A stretch of 64,000 nt of DNA from Dactylorhiza incarnata. Taxonomy: Eukaryota > Streptophyta > Magnoliopsida > Asparagales > Orchidaceae. Under the pieces are notes generated by a model. It saw only the letters and a list, made by a program, of their open reading frames with translations. It searched no databases and was not told where the DNA came from. Position numbers and translations under genes: made by a program. Shown one piece after another: positions 34,857 to 46,645 of this stretch; the first letter of the stretch is position 1, and each line of letters begins with the position of its first letter. The DNA is taken from positions 14,216,001 to 14,280,000 of the forward strand of contig JAWHQI010000009.1 of assembly GCA_033032865.1 (NCBI GenBank), in the 5' to 3' direction.

Positions 34857-35978
34857 TGTTGGAACATGATATTCTGCATCTCCTAGGTCTGAGAATAACC
34901 AATCCTTTGTGCATTTAATCTTGTGTATTTAAGTGTGCAGGAAATAATGTCATATGACTTACAGATAACATAAGAAGGTTGTCCCCAAGTTTGAAGCCAA
35001 ATTCCAGCATGGCCACTAGCATCGGCGGTAGCCACTAGCGCAAGAGCTAGACTTGATTAGAGAAATTCTGGGAAGCAGTTATAGAAGGCACTAGCGCAGG
35101 CGGTAGCAGCTAGCGCAGGCAGTAGCGCGACGCACAAGAGCAATTTTGGTCGTGTTTCCTTGGAATGAAAGATTCTCACACGCATGATATTTCCTAAACC
35201 GAGATAGCGTCGTGGGTAGCTCCAAGTCTATAAAAAGGACCCCTTGGCTCCGTCTTCATCATCCTCTCACACCCCTAAATTCCAGAGCTTCGCGTCACAT
35301 CCCATAGAGGAAGTTTTAGAGAGATACTCCCACAAATCCATGAAGGCTTAAGGAGATCCGTGGAGAAGATTTCAACATGCTTCATCATCGTGACGAAAGA
35401 CCGCATCGACTACGATCATACTCTACGAGACTTCGTCTACTTCTTCAAGAGATCTACATAGGGAGTTTTTACATTGTTGTTGTTTTCATTTCCTTACTCT
35501 TTTGTACTCGTGCAGTGAATTTGCCTCGTGTTGGTGACTAGGTCTGGGTAGGACTTATGGAAGAAATTTGCCTCGTGTTGATGATTAGATCTAGGGAGTG
35601 CTTGAGGCTGTATCCCGGGGAGGATTAGCTAGAGCGGCTTGAGGCTAGATCCGGGTGAGGATAGGCTAAAGACATCAGATCGTGGGGATACGAGTTGGGA
35701 TAGAAAACCCAAGAGTCTTATTAGTCGCCTCTGATTTTTAGCGTTATAGAAATCTATTTTTGTAATCATTTTTATTAATAGTGATCAAGTATCTCTTTGT
35801 GCAATAAAATTGATTTGTTATCGAAATTGTTTATTATCATCTCTTTCATTATAAAATAATTTAGATCCTTATTCAAAATCACTATTTTGATCTACTTAGT
35901 TTTCAAGTCTTTTAAAATATAATAAGAAGTTTTAAGATCCTTATTCACCCCCCTCTAAAGACGCCTACAGATCCAACA
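34857..35978 (+). repeat. 3' LTR of element F
   Basis: Matches the 5' LTR, with fewer GGCGGTAGC words because of small deletions. TATA box TCTATAAAAAGGACC at about 35226-35240. Ends AGATCCAACA followed by GTTAC. Confidence 0.92.
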
Positions 35979-36240
35979 GTTACATGATCTATACAAAATA
36001 AGAATGAAATGGTCCAAGACCTTTAATAAAAACACTTTAGATCTTGACATTCTGTTCACTCAGAGAAGTGAATCAGCAAATAATAGTCTACATAAATGTT
36101 CAAAAGCAACAAGCTAATATGTTGAAAGTTTTATTGACATGGAGAAAATGATATCATCTTGGCGTAGATGTGAACATGATGAAAATTTCAGATGCAAGCA
36201 TGACAACATATCTTTAAAAATCAAAAATTACTTATTAAGA
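35979..36240 (+). pseudogene. FAR1/MULE-type transposase remnant, downstream half
   Basis: In the frame of the upstream half: LHDLYKIRMKWSKTF, then FTQRSESANNSLHK, then after a TAA, VESFIDMEKMISSWRRCEHD. The RSES-N motif, followed by a helix and an R..E..DF-type segment, is the C-terminal part of the FAR1/FHY3 and Mutator-like transposase core. There is one internal stop near 36112. The remnant runs up to a truncated LTR of element D. It could derive from a MULE or from a FAR1-related host gene; zinc-binding ends are not seen. Confidence 0.6.
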
Positions 36241-36604
36241 AATATTCTGCTATCCCCGTTTATGCAATATTCTATGTGTGCGTATCTTTCATTCCAAGGA
36301 AACCTTGACAAAATTCCTCTTGTGCGTCGCACTACTGCATGTGCTAGCCGCTATCGCCCGGCGCTATTGCCTTCTATACTTGCCTCCCAAAATTGCTATA
36401 ATCAGAGCTAGCGCCTGCGCTAGTGGCTAGCGTCTGCGCTAGTGACCATGCTGGAATTTTGGCTTCAAACTTGGGGGCAACCTTCTTATGTTATCCTTGA
36501 GTCATATGGCTTTGTTTCCTGCACACTTAAATACACAAGATCAAATACACATAGGATTGATTATTCTCAAACCTAGGAGATGCGGAAGACCATGTTCCAA
36601 CAAA
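36241..36604 (-). repeat. Truncated 3' LTR of element D
   Basis: In reverse it matches the first 365 or so bases of the F LTR (TGTTGGAACATGGTC start), including GCGCTAGC palindromes. It is cut at about 36241 before the TATA box. The polypurine tract AAAAGGGGGAGTT lies at 36605-36616 on its right. Confidence 0.8.
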
Positions 36605-36621
36605 CTCCCCCTTTTGATAAT

Positions 36622-38243
36622 TGAAAGGAGAGTTTTAGTTCTTATTCTTATTATTAAAACTCTTGTTTAAGTTTGCTTTCAAAATAGGTGATATATATAA
36701 ATATATATGATGTTTGCTGATTGCTGATTGAGAGATAAAATCAAACAGTAGAAGCATATAAAAATATCACAGCAATAATAAGAAATAAAACAACAAGCAA
36801 ACCAAGCAATCCAGATGACACAAGATATATAGTAGTTCCCCTCAACTGGGTATATCTACTCTTCTACCCACTGGTAGGAATCCACTAGGAGGTTGTTGAT
36901 AAGGTGCCCTCACACCAAGGTGATTTTGTTAAGGTGTCCACACACCAATGGGAGTTTTGATCAGGTGCCCAATTCACCTATAAGCTTTTGATAATGTGCT
37001 TATAAACCAAGCTGCAGGTTTTTGCTAAGGTGGCCTGTCACCGAGAGTAAACTTTTGAAGGGAGTTTTAACCCTTTACAAGGTGGGAGGAATAAAAGGAA
37101 AACAAAAACAGATGTTGTTCTTCTCTTGGCTGAGAAGACACTTGATGAAGATGTTGAAGAGAGCTCCCCCTATCTGATGTAGTTTGATGACAACTTGTGG
37201 AGGCTCCTTCTCTTGGTTGTACAAAATCCTTTCTTCTTGTGCAGTAATGATCCTGAGCAATTGATTGTGATTGGTGTCTCAGGATGAATGTGATCTGCAA
37301 GAAGGAGTTAGCAAAAAGAAGATAAATAATAGAAGTTCTGCTTCTTCTTTTTGCTCCTCTGTATTTCTCTTCTACTTCCTTTTTTTTCTTCTCTAATTCC
37401 TGTACAGCAATATTAATATATTCTGTTCTGTTCTATATCTTGCTGCCGAGAGATAACAACTATATATATATTCTGATATATATTATTTGCTGTATATAAA
37501 ATCTGTTGTTGTATAGCTGTTTGAATTCTTGCCTTGTTTGACTTGCTGCAATGACAACAGTCATTAATGCTTCTGCCAAACGCTATAACTTTTAATGCTT
37601 GCACGCTGTAATGTCAGAACAACAATATATATAGAAATATATTAAATAGAATAAATAAATATTGCTTTGATAAAGTCTGACAGCATATTAGAATATGAAA
37701 TATAATATTTAGTCGAGCAAATATATATAAAATAAATGCTGCAGAAATTCGTCGACCTCAGCTCATCATTCGTCGGGCTGAGCTCGCCAAATGATATTGA
37801 TTAACTGCAGAGAACTTTCGTCGAGAGCTGCTTGGATTTCGTCAACCGCTGTTCGGATTTCGTCGACCGCTGCTTCCCTGTTGTAATCTGTCGAGCGCTG
37901 CTATAGAAAATATTCTGTTCGTCGGGCGCCGTCCGACGAATGCTGAGCTTCGTTCGACGTTCGTCGAACGCAGAGAAATATGCGTAAATTTAATTTCTCT
38001 TCTTATTTTCTGCCTTATTAAATATATGTATATATTTATATTATTTATATATATATATTATTTATATTATTGAATATTTCTTTGCAGCCTTTCACCTTAA
38101 CAGGATTTAATCTAAGTTATAAGATATATTATGATATAAACTTAGATACTAAAGGTGGATCCTGACTCAAATCAAAACTAAGGTTCCAACAATCTCCCCC
38201 TATTTGAGTTGGGATCCTAATCCAAATTAACTAGGTTCTAACA
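36622..38243 (-). repeat. 3' LTR of element G
   Basis: Element-sense start TGTTAGAACC. A second polypurine tract plus TGTTGGAACC lies about 50 bases inside (38191-38210). U3 holds TTCGTCGACC, CGTCGGGC and related words (37740-37975). R-U5 contains repeated GGGCACCT-TATCAA units and GGGGAACTACTATA (about 36828-36841). Confidence 0.9.
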
Positions 38244-38662
38244 ATCTCCCCCTATTTGGTTTAGAATTCCTAAGCATAAAAGTCTTTAAAAGCTTAAGGG
38301 TTAGAGATTATTTATTTTTCTTTTGAAAAACTAAACAATTCTGATTTCCTAAATCTTGATTTAAACAGGAATTTAAATGAAATGAATTGATGGATGTTTA
38401 TTAGATTCTAGGAATTTTAAAAGCAGAAATACAAAGTCTGCTAGCTTCTTTCTATAGAATCCCCTTTAATCAGAAGAGACTCACACTCAGTGCCAAGATC
38501 ATTTCTGATCAATGCAACTACAGTAGAATGCTCAACATGATTTTAGGAGAAAAATTTGTAAGAAAATGAAGTCTATCTGACTTGTTTTTAAGATAGAAAA
38601 TTCAAAGAAACTTAAAACTGCTGTTTTAATTTAATTATAATTTAAGTAAAAACATTAAACGG
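38244..38662 (-). other. 3' non-coding region of G
   Basis: The polypurine tract AAATAGGGGGAGAT lies next to the LTR; the rest is AT-rich. No gene seen. Confidence 0.75.
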
Positions 38663-39457
38663 TTAAAACAAAAATGCCTTATAGATAGATAAGTTGGCCT
38701 TTTTTATTTCATTAAAATATAAATTTAAAAACTTAAGCTGATTTTGTTGAACATGCATAATTTCTTCTTCTTTAAAAGTCTGTTTGAAGTTTTCAGCCTT
38801 AATGAACTTATTTTTTAAGTAAATAAATTGTTCTGCTGTTATTTTAAAATCTTCTTTAATTTTAACAAAAATTAATTTGTTTATTATTAGCTTTTTACTG
38901 ATTCTGTTTTTAGAAATTTTTAAATCTGTAGATGGTGAGTTGAAAATAGATCTGAAATTTTCAAAGGTAAAATTAGGAAATGCTGTTACCTCTTTTACCC
39001 TTTCTTGTTCAGATTTTGCATCTGATACGTAATCTGAACCATAAATTGCCATCATGCAAAATTTTCTGGCTTTTTGTTCTTCCTTGTCTTCTCCTTCAGT
39101 TAGAGTAACTGATGGTTCTGCATCAAAAACGATGTTAGAGGAAAAGGAAGAAGATGGTTCATTTACCATCCTAGAGAGGGAGTTCCAGATGCTCCTTGCT
39201 GAAGTGCAATCAGCCATTTTTTGAAGAATGTCATCAGACATTGATTTAGTCAATATTTCCATGGCTATGGCATCAGCACTGATCAACTTTTCTTGATCAT
39301 CTGTTGAAGAAGTTGAAGATTGAGTTCCTGTTAAAACAGATTTGTAAATACTTTCATCTATGGAATTCATATATAATCTGATTCTAACTTGCCATAAATC
39401 AAATTTATCCAAATTAAATAAAGGTGGATCTGAAATTAAAAAATCTGCTAATGCCAT
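38663..39457 (-). CDS. Truncated Sirevirus-type gag of element G
   Basis: 264 codons from ATG 39457-39455. Residues 1-110 follow the copia gag N-terminus: PPLFNLDKFDLWQVRIRLYM, ADAIAMEILTKSMSDDILQKM, SARSIWNSLSRM. The rest is Lys/Phe-rich with a possible helix near residues 215-250. No zinc knuckle, and no coding sequence follows. At about a third of a normal Sirevirus gag it keeps only part of the capsid domain. The frame is uninterrupted, which is notable in this window; whether it is made as protein is unknown. Confidence 0.7.
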   Translation of the reverse strand: MALADFLISDPPLFNLDKFDLWQVRIRLYMNSIDESIYKSVLTGTQSSTSSTDDQEKLISADAIAMEILTKSMSDDILQKMADCTSARSIWNSLSRMVNEPSSSFSSNIVFDAEPSVTLTEGEDKEEQKARKFCMMAIYGSDYVSDAKSEQERVKEVTAFPNFTFENFRSIFNSPSTDLKISKNRISKKLIINKLIFVKIKEDFKITAEQFIYLKNKFIKAENFKQTFKEEEIMHVQQNQLKFLNLYFNEIKKANLSIYKAFLF

Positions 39458-39544
39458 TTGGAAAAACTCTTTTTAAAAACAAATAAGAACTAAGGTGATC
39501 TTTGTGATTTCAGGTGTTAGCCTGTGTGCAAAATCAACTTCCTC

Positions 39545-39631
39545 TGATACCAATTGAAAGGGTTTCAATTGAGTATCAGGTGCAAGAAATTGAAAAAAAT
39601 AAAATCAGCCTCCTCTGATACCAATTGAAAG
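39545..39631 (-). other. Duplicated LTR-end/priming-site junction of element G
   Basis: In element sense, CTTTCAATTGGTATCAGAGGA occurs at the LTR end (39630-39610) and again about 60 bases inside (39567-39547). The second copy includes the last bases of the LTR, so the junction itself was duplicated. Confidence 0.8.
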
Positions 39632-41214
39632 TGGAGGTTAGTTCTTATTATATGTTAGAACTCTTGTTTAAATTTTACTTTCAAAGTAAATGATATATAT
39701 ATATATTGTGTTGTTTGAGTAATAAAACCAAATAGTTAGAGTGCAAATAAGATACAGCACAGGTAAAGAAATAAAATAAACAAGAAGCAATCCAGATGGC
39801 ACAAGATATATAGAAGTTCCCCTCAACTGGGTACATCTACTCTTCTACCCACTGGTAGGAATCCACTAGGAGGTTGTTGATAAGGTGCCCTCACACCAAG
39901 GTGATTTTGTTAAGGTGTCCACACACCAATGGGAGTTTTGATCAGGTGCCCAATTCACCTATAAGCTTTTGATAAGGTGCTTATAAACCAAGCTGCAGGT
40001 TTTTGCTAAGGTGGCCTGTCACCGGGAGTAAACTTTTGATGGGAGTTTTAACCCTTTACAAGGTGGGAGGAATAAAAGGAAAACAAAAACAAATGTTGTT
40101 CTTCTCTTGGCTGAGAAGACACTTGATGAAGATGTTGAAGAGAGCTCCCCCTGTCTGATGTAGTTTGATGACAGCTTGTGGAGGCTCCTTCTCTTGGTTG
40201 TACAAACTCCTTTCTTCTTGTGCAGTAATGATCCTGAGCAATTGATTGTGATTGGTGTCTCAGTATGAATGTGATCTGCAAGAAGGAGTTAGCAAAAAGA
40301 AGATAAATAATAGAAGTTTTGCTTCTTCTTTTGCTCCTCTGTATTTTTCTTCTACTTCCTTTTTTTCTCTAATTCCTGTATAACAATATTAATATATTCT
40401 GTTCTGTTCTATATCTTGCTGCCGAGAGATAACAGCTATATATATTCTGATATATATTATCTGCTATATATAAAATCTGCTGTTGTATAGCTGTTTGAAT
40501 TCTTGCCTTGTTTGACTTGCTGCAATGGCTACAGTCATTAATGCTTCTGCCAAACGGCTATAACATTTAATGCTTGCACGCTGTAATGTCAGAACAACAA
40601 TATATATAGAAATATATAAAATAGAATAAATAAATATTGCTTTGATAAAGTCTGACAGCATATTAGAATAAGAAATATAATATTTAGTCGAGCAAATATA
40701 TATAAAATAAATGCTGCAGAAATTCGTCGACCTCAGCTCGTCATTCATCGGGCTGAGCTCGCCAAATGATATTGATTAACTGCAGAGAACTTTCGTCGAA
40801 AGCTGCTGGGATTTCGTCGACCGCTGTTCGGATTTCGTCGACCGCTGCTTCCCTGTTGTAATATGTCGAGTGCTGCTATAGAAAATATTTTGTTCGTCGG
40901 GCGCCGTCTGACGAATGCTGAGCGTCGTTCGACGTTCTTCGAACGCAGAGAAATATGTGTAAATTTAATTTCTCTTCTTATTTTCTGCCTTATTAAATAT
41001 ATGTATATATTTATATTATTTATATATATTATCTATATTATTGAATATTTCTTTGCAGCCTTTCACCTTAACAGGATTTAATCTAAGTTATAAGATATAT
41101 TATGATATAAACTTAGATACTAAAGGTGGATCCTGACTCAAATCAAAACTAAGGTTTCAACAATCTCCCCCTATTTGAGTTGGGATCCTAATCCAAATTA
41201 ACTAGGTTCTAACA
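39626..41214 (-). repeat. 5' LTR of element G
   Basis: The second copy of the G LTR with the same internal polypurine tract (41160-41178), GTCGAC-type array (about 40725-40945) and R-U5 repeats. Right flank ATAAC. Confidence 0.9.
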
Positions 41215-43486
41215 ATAACAACAAATCTATTAATAATAAATCAGAGCATTAATACATAAAGCATGCTGAAACCTACTTGTGTGTGTGTGTGTGCGTGGAC
41301 TTAGGATAATTATCATTTTTGGTATTTAGAATGGCTTCCCCTAAATGCATGCTCCCCCTATATGAATGCTCCCCTTATATGTAAGTTATCTTTTTAATCT
41401 TTAACCATATTAGTTTTCCCATTTGATAGCATTGTTATTTATCATGTTAGTTATCCCCCTTTTGTTATTAGCAAAAGTGGGTTAAGGTAGCAAGAGACAT
41501 AGAAAGAAGTTTTTTGATAAAAGATAAGGTATGATCGAGCTTTTAGAGGAAATAAAATGATAAGGAGTTTTTAGCATAAAAATTTTCATAGAAATAAATC
41601 GGAGGTTTTAGCATAAAAATGAAATGCGTGTTAGAACAACCAATATAGAATTTGCCGAGCAAGTCTATCACTTGTTGAAGGAAATGAATTTTGAGATTAA
41701 AGTTATGATACACACAAAAGAAAAGACTTTAAATAAGCATGCAAGCTCAAGGTAAGAAAATTATATTGTAATTATGCGGAAGACTTATAGAAATACTAGA
41801 AACATCTTTTTGTAATCATGACTATTCATAAGAAGAAATATGAGTTAAATTCCAAAAAGAAAAGATGTTTTTGTAAATCATGTCCTTTTTTAAGTTTTAT
41901 AATATTGTAACCAAGCATGAAAAGATGATATCAAAAAAGAGATCAATACAATGTTATTTTAATTCACAAATTCAAAATATACCAAACATTGTAGAGAGCA
42001 TGCTAGGTTATCTAGTGCATTTATTTATAAAAAGTGGTATAGAATTAGCATTAGAATCCAATACTCATGAGAAGAAGTGTTATGGAAGATAATGATGTAC
42101 ACATAAGTGTATTTTGAAGAGAGTAAACAAATGATTTAATCAAAAGTAAAAGTCATATGTAGAGTAAAGTGCATAATAAAACACAAATAATTTTACTTCC
42201 ACACACTTCAATGCACAAAAAAATGTACAACTACCAAGGTTCTCTGTACACACAATGCTCATTAAAACTTTTCAGGGTGCAAAGTAGTGTTTGGGGGTTC
42301 ACGCACTTTATTATTCAATATTGAAATTTTTTGTGATTCGGTGTACTTAAGAATAAGTGGTGTAAAAAAACTAAGGTTTGCACAAGACACTTTACTATTC
42401 TTTCCAAGGTGCTCAACCCCACAATGCTCATTAAGACTTATCAGGAGGTTTAAGTAGTGCTTGGTGGAGTTATCTTTGTCAATTTTTTTCATGATTTTTT
42501 GTTTTGTACAAAGATCTCCGAATACACTTGTTTTGCAAACCAATGTAATTTTGAAAGCACAACCACTTTTCTTAATTATTAGGAGTGCAAATAAATGTAG
42601 TGTAGGTAAGATACTTGTGCAATTTTAATTCATTGTATAATTACAATACAAAGCAAGCATTTTTAGATTAAAAGCACATGTAGACTTTGCCAAAATAAAT
42701 GAGTGAATAAATATCATTATCAATCATAAAACATTTACTCATACTTAGAAGGTGATAAAAACATTGTTCAAAGTAAGTTGAAAAGATGAATTGCAACATT
42801 GTAGAAGGTCTAAATGATAGATTAAACCCTGCTTGAATTTCACAATAAAGTACATATAGTTTTTTTGATATTTTGAAAAATAATTTTGATTTAAAGTTTG
42901 AACTCTTAAAATTGATCTTGGACTTCCCGAGGTCTACCCTGTGAGGGGATTGCATCCGTACTAGGAGATGTGATGGGGTGACAACCCAAATCTCCCTTTT
43001 GCAAGATACATGTAAATAGAAAAGTTAAGTTCAAACAATAATTTTTGATTTTTTTTGTTTTATATTTTTGAATTTGAATTTTTCATATTGAAATAGAAAT
43101 CAAACAAATAAATAAAGAAAGGAAGAGAAAACAAATATTTTTTGTAATTTGGCTTTTGTAATTTTGTATTTTAATTTTTCGAAAATCAATTAAAGGCAGA
43201 AATACAAAAATAAGTAGTACGTATAATAGAGCATATTTTTAGGGGTTTTTCAAAAATTAAAAAATACAAAAAATCAGACAGGTGCGCTAGCACTAGCCCG
43301 GCAAACAGTACACTAAATTTTAGGATTTTGAAAAATCTAATTTTTGATATTGATTAAGTGTCCACAGATTAGTTTCATGCAAAAATTTTAAAAGATTTGA
43401 AGATATTTAGATAGGTAAAAATTGCATAAAATGATTGTGTTTATGAATGTGACTTAACCCAAAAGATCTGGGACACCTAATTCAAG
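41215..43486 (-). other. Long 3' non-coding region of element D
   Basis: Between the RNase H end and the polypurine tract. It resembles the F internal region in reverse: the paired 60-bp blocks (about 42240-42300 and 42395-42460) and the structured motif (42915-43007). GCTCCCCCTA-type polypurine motifs cluster at 41345-41375. No gene recognised. Confidence 0.7.
42915..43007 (-). other. Candidate structured RNA motif, copia D copy
   Basis: On the minus strand ATCTTG...CAAGAT close the motif. GGGT-TGTC-ACCC is a perfect hairpin, CCC-CTCACA-GGG a second, and GGGTAGACCTCGGGAAGTCC follows. It is placed after RNase H and before the 3' LTR. Confidence 0.6.
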
Positions 43487-44380
43487 TCATAGTAATAAAA
43501 ATCTTGCATCGGGAAGAGGTTTAGTGAATATGTCAGCAAGTTGGGAGTCCGTACCAATGAAACTTGCTTTCACATGTTCTTTCTTAATATGATCCATAAT
43601 GAAGTGCTGGTGAATATCGATGTGTTTGGATCTTGAGTGGTGTACGAGATTATTTATAAGATCTATGGCACTTTTGTTGTCACATTTGAGATCAATATTT
43701 TTGAGATAATAACTAAAATCATCTAGAGTTTGGCTCATCCATAAGGCTTGTGCACAATAACTCCCAAGAGCGATGTATTCAGCCTATGTGGTGGAGAGTG
43801 TAACTGAAGATTATTTCCTACTAGACCATGCAACTAATGAGGGTCCTAAAAAGTGACAATTACCACCAGTGCTTTTTCGATCTAGTGAACATCTGGCGTA
43901 ATCCAAATCGGAATAGTCGTGAAGTGAATAATTATGTGGGTACCATAATCCTACTTTAGATGACCCTAATAGATATCTAAAAATATGTTTTATTGCTTTG
44001 AAATGAGATTCTTTTGGATTGGCTGGAAAGCGAGCACAAAAACATACGACAAATATTATATCTGGTCTAGATGCATTTAAGTAAAGAAGTGATCCAATCA
44101 TACCTCTATACAAAGTTTGATCGATAGAAATTCCAGATTCATCTTTTCCTAGTTTTAAAGAAGCACTCATAGGTGTAGAAGTTTGTTTGAGATTTTCAAA
44201 TCCAAATCGTGTATGCATATCATGAACATATTTTATTTGGCAAATAAAAATACCATAATTTCGTTGTGAAATTTGAAAACCAAGAAAATAAGAAAGTTCT
44301 CCTACAAGGCTCATTTCAAATTCATTTTTCATTACTAAGACTACTTCATTACAAGAATACTAGAGAATGAACTGTAGCAA
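43487..44380 (-). pseudogene. Copia RT C-terminus and RNase H of element D
   Basis: The RT thumb region reads MKNEFEMSLVGELSYFLGFQ, GMIGSLLYLNASRPDIIF and HIFRYLLGSSKVGLWYP. RNase H has AEYIALGSYCAQALWMSQTL and ends LADIFTKPLPDARF. Two stops interrupt it near 43785-43810. The frame extends upstream in weak form to about 44350-44380 (CNEVVLVMKNEFEMS). There the catalytic YVDD block is missing, because the 3' LTR of element C begins. It belongs to the same family as F: the downstream region, polypurine tract and LTR match. Confidence 0.75.
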
Positions 44381-45325
44381 CACCTTATAGTTCTTCCTTT
44401 GATAAAATTTGCAGCTACCTCCAATGGATTTGTGTTCTCGTTTTGTTCGCAAATCATTCACAAATGTTAAAGATAGAATTTTAGAGAAATTTCTTATTTT
44501 TGAACCCCTAAAGCCTTTATATAGAATTAATTACCAACGACTAGAAATCAAGAAGAAATTAATTAATTAAAACCTTTCAGAAGAAATTCCCTGATTGGCG
44601 CATCAAATGGTGGATTTCAAAATGAAATTTAAGTTAAGGCGCAATTCCCAGCTTTCTTCCCGCGTCTAGTATATATATATAGAGAAATCTTCTGGACGAT
44701 ACGTTGTTCTAGATGATATAGGTCTTTTGGATGCAATAACTCTTCTAATCGATATTAGCCTTCTGGACGATGTAGCTCATCTAGTTAATATAAGCCTTCT
44801 GGTCGATATAATTCTTTTAGTCGATATATGCCTTCTGGATTATATAGGCCTTCTAGTTTATATAAAAAATTTGTCACTGAGATCATCTAGTCGATACAAC
44901 TGCGGTCTAGACGACATAGAGGCCTTGTCATCTAGATCATCTAGCCGATACAGTTGTGGTCAAGACGACATAGAGGCCTTGTCGTCTAAATCATCTAGCC
45001 GATATTTGACTTAGCCAATTTTGGGCCTAATCCATCATGTTAGTTATCTTTGCAGCATCATCTCCAAACCTTTTCCAAATGATTTTTCCTTGATAGTGAC
45101 AAGTCTAATATAATGCTAGGTTATAAGACAACATATGTTTTGCACCATGAGTAATTACACAGGAAAACCACTGTTTGAGTGAATATTAGCATAACCCTAT
45201 ATTAACCATGCACTTTAGTTATTCCGGTCACATCAAAACTAAGATATACATTAAATACATGATGTGTTTATTGTTGCCCTGAGGGCTTCTTTAAATCAAG
45301 AATCTTGTGGTCGTTATTCACCACA
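44381..45325 (-). repeat. 3' LTR of element C (left boundary approximate)
   Basis: Element-sense start TGTGGTGAAT at 45325 beside the polypurine tract AAATAGGGGGAGAT (45326-45339). U3 carries an array of GTCTAGACGAC, GATCATCTAG and CGATA words (44690-45010), then CTATATAAAGG (about 44514-44524). The usual CACCCCCCTCTAG motif is not found, and the LTR end within the RT of D is uncertain by tens of bases. Confidence 0.6.
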
Positions 45326-45519
45326 ATCTCCCCCTATTTGAAGATGTCAGAATCTCATGTAACAATAGACACATAGGCATAATTATAAACAAATTTGATA
45401 CAAGTCATAAAGTAAACATTCCATTATATAGTAGTTTTAGAACAATGTTTATATTAGGGTTTTTAAATATATCATTAATAACCCAAAAGTGCCTTATTTC
45501 TATTAGCTTTTCTTGACCA
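45326..45519 (-). other. 3' non-coding region and polypurine tract of element C
   Basis: The polypurine tract adjoins the LTR at 45326; the remainder is AT-rich up to the stop of the additional ORF. Confidence 0.7.
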
Positions 45520-46645
45520 TTAATCACTATCTCCACCATCTTTCCTCCTTTGTCTTACAACATAGCCTAGTTGTTTTAGAATATATCTGGGAGGAGGAAG
45601 TGGTCCATTAAGATACTTTCTCATGTGAATCCTCATCTTCCTCTCTTGTTCTTCATGCTTGTTCCATTCCACAGAGCTATAATACCTTGACTGCCAAACT
45701 GATTCCATGTATACACTTTTATGGACTTAGATTTTGGTCTCCACTCTTCATAGCTAGATAGTTTCTGAATTTCCTCTCTTCTCTTCTTCATGTCCAACAT
45801 TTCTTCTTCATGTGTTACTGCTTTCCTTTTTTGAGATGACTCAGGAAGATGAGGATTGTCAGAGAACTGCTCAACTTGGGGTTCATGATATGCATGCTTT
45901 GAATCATAATTCAGCTAGGGTAGACTCAAGAAAAACCTTATTGCATTTGAAACCCAAATAGTCTGGTCAGCACCATGCTTTATAATAACTTCCTCCCCAT
46001 TTATGTCTTCTTCAGATACATGCTGACAAATGTTTCCCGGAAGGACAGATATTTTATTTCTGAGCATGTTCACTCCTTCAATGATATGATTCTTTGATTC
46101 CAGGAGGTGTTAATCCAGTAGTTGGCTACAAAAATTAACTCTTTCAAGAACATTCATTATATTCTCTGTCATATTGTTAGTTGTTGACTGGAATGCATTT
46201 TGAAGATTTTTTGATGTAGCACACTGATTCTCTATGATATATGCTAGCCCTTTATGAATAGTTTCTAGTTGTTGGGATGTATGGTCCACAGCAGGAGCAT
46301 CCCTCATGAAGAAATTCAGCATCTGGTCATTCAATTGATGCATCTCAGCTTTAACTCCTGCTATTTCTTCAGATAATTCCTTTCTCACACCCTGTACTAC
46401 CTTTTCCACATAACACTCAAAGTGTTTTGATTGACTATCCAACAATGATTTCAATTAAGTCATTAAGGAACCAGGAAGTGATTTACTGGATGTAGGAATG
46501 GGGTTGCTAGGCTCTCCAATATTTGTTGGAATGGTAGGATCTGTCCCAGATTCATTGTCCTCATACATACAGTCAAGAGTGTCATCTTTGATAGATTGCT
46601 TCTCAGATTCTGGCTCTATCATAACTGATTTCCATTTGTGTACCA
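45520..46645 (-). pseudogene. Additional ORF of element C, C-terminal part
   Basis: Starts at the E insertion site (46645) with HKWKSVMIEPE and runs, with stops near 46455 and 46110, to TAA near 45520. The coiled-coil middle (SLLDSQSKHFECYVEK; LNFFMRDAPAVDHTSQQLE) and the basic end (SSVEWNKHEEQE, then RQRRKDGG) are recognisably related to the additional ORF at 871-2420. The upstream part is at 51775-52490. When E and one copy of its 5-bp duplication are removed, the frame is continuous. The product is unknown; there is no visible membrane segment. Confidence 0.7.

Larger units (their letters stand above)
28313..35978 (+). mobile_element. Non-autonomous copia element F with perfect GTTAC duplication
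   Basis: LTRs 28313-29485 and 34857-35978 start TGTTGGAACATG and end AGATCCAACA. GTTAC flanks both outer ends (28308-28312 and 35979-35983). A priming site, a gag remnant and a polypurine tract are present. Protease, integrase, RT and RNase H are entirely absent; over 4 kb of non-coding DNA lies in their place. It is a relative of element D, which keeps RT-RNase H. Confidence 0.92.
36622..41214 (-). mobile_element. Gag-only Sirevirus derivative G
   Basis: LTRs 36622-38243 and 39626-41214 enclose just 1.38 kb, with a truncated gag, priming site and polypurine tract. ATAAT/ATAAC flanks are a target duplication with one transition. The insertion split the 3' region of element D just beside its polypurine tract: the undisturbed F sequence reads straight across the site. 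No pol is present, so it depended on a related Sirevirus. Confidence 0.9.

Noticed and set aside
36622..41214. Reading element G as two independent solo LTRs
   Set aside because: The outer flanks form a near-exact 5-bp duplication, and the sequence between has priming site, gag and polypurine tract in order.
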